From Frankia sp. (lineage in GTDB: Bacteria > Actinomycetota > Actinomycetes > Frankiales > Frankiaceae), in contig JADGHD010000056.1 in NCBI GenBank assembly GCA_019689615.1, forward strand, positions 1 through 14,492: a stretch of DNA of 14,492 nucleotides, in the 5' to 3' direction. Below are positions 14,416 to 14,492 of the stretch, piece after piece. A program made the translations under genes and the position numbers. The notes beneath the pieces are model-generated. The model did no database searches, was not told the DNA's origin, and saw only the letters and a program-made list of their open reading frames with translations. How positions within the stretch are numbered: position 1 is the first letter of the stretch; each line of letters opens with the position of its first letter.

Positions 14416-14492
14416 ATGCCGTTCACGCAGGCATATCATGAGTGGATGGCGCAGGCCACGGTTGGCCTGGCGCCGACGCCGTTTGACGCGGC
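14416..14492 (+). CDS. Partial gene running off the window end
   Basis: An open frame begins at ATG 14416 (MPFTQAYHEWMAQATVGLAP, then TPFDA) and runs off the edge after 25 whole codons. AGGAG at 14401-14405, ten bases ahead, supports the start. The TPFDA-type segment at the end resembles the beginning of a small phage tail-region family in which this is followed by an IGVGDS-like motif, but too little is present to be sure. It is probably a tail or baseplate-associated protein. Confidence 0.5.
   Translation, partial: MPFTQAYHEWMAQATVGLAPTPFDA

Noticed and set aside
1..14492. tRNA, CRISPR array, integrase, attachment site or insertion sequence
   Set aside because: I saw no cloverleaf, spaced direct repeats, recombinase motifs or terminal inverted repeats, and coding sequence fills nearly the whole window.

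Overview
The window is a tightly packed, single-strand (+) stretch of a tailed double-stranded DNA phage or prophage with long-tailed (siphovirus-type) HK97-fold morphogenesis genes. Base composition is clearly GC-rich and GTG starts are used beside ATG, which fits a high-GC host such as an actinobacterium or a member of the Chloroflexota. The connector and the small head proteins look most like those of actinobacterial phages, but the host cannot be fixed from this sequence. No integrase, repressor, attachment site, tRNA, host gene, CRISPR array or insertion sequence is present, so phage versus prophage is undecided.

Layout: (1) 26-1539, a ParB/Srx-fold protein followed by a glycosyltransferase of the TET-associated type, the part of the window most suggestive of DNA hypermodification. 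(2) 1541-3659, packaging motor: P27-type small terminase subunit and large terminase. (3) 3653-7009, head: a 56-residue two-helix membrane protein, portal, prohead protease and major capsid protein with an N-terminal scaffolding (delta) segment. A strong hairpin follows the capsid gene. (4) 7059-8788, head completion: two small tandem paralogues, a head-tail connector with an N-terminal beta-rich domain, and a tail-terminator-like protein. (5) 8801-14492, tail: tube protein, an HK97 gp10-like protein, a tail assembly chaperone pair joined by a predicted -1 ribosomal frameshift at T TTT TTC (10530-10536), the 865-residue tape measure, a distal-tail-like protein, a small acidic protein and the first 25 codons of another gene.

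Almost every junction is an overlap (ATGA, TGATG, TAATG, GTGA) or a gap under 60 bases, so the whole window reads as one late operon with translational coupling. The most interesting points are the ParB plus glycosyltransferase pair placed directly before the terminase genes, the complete frameshift signal in the chaperone gene, and the tandem duplicated small head proteins. The structural genes themselves are ordinary in kind.
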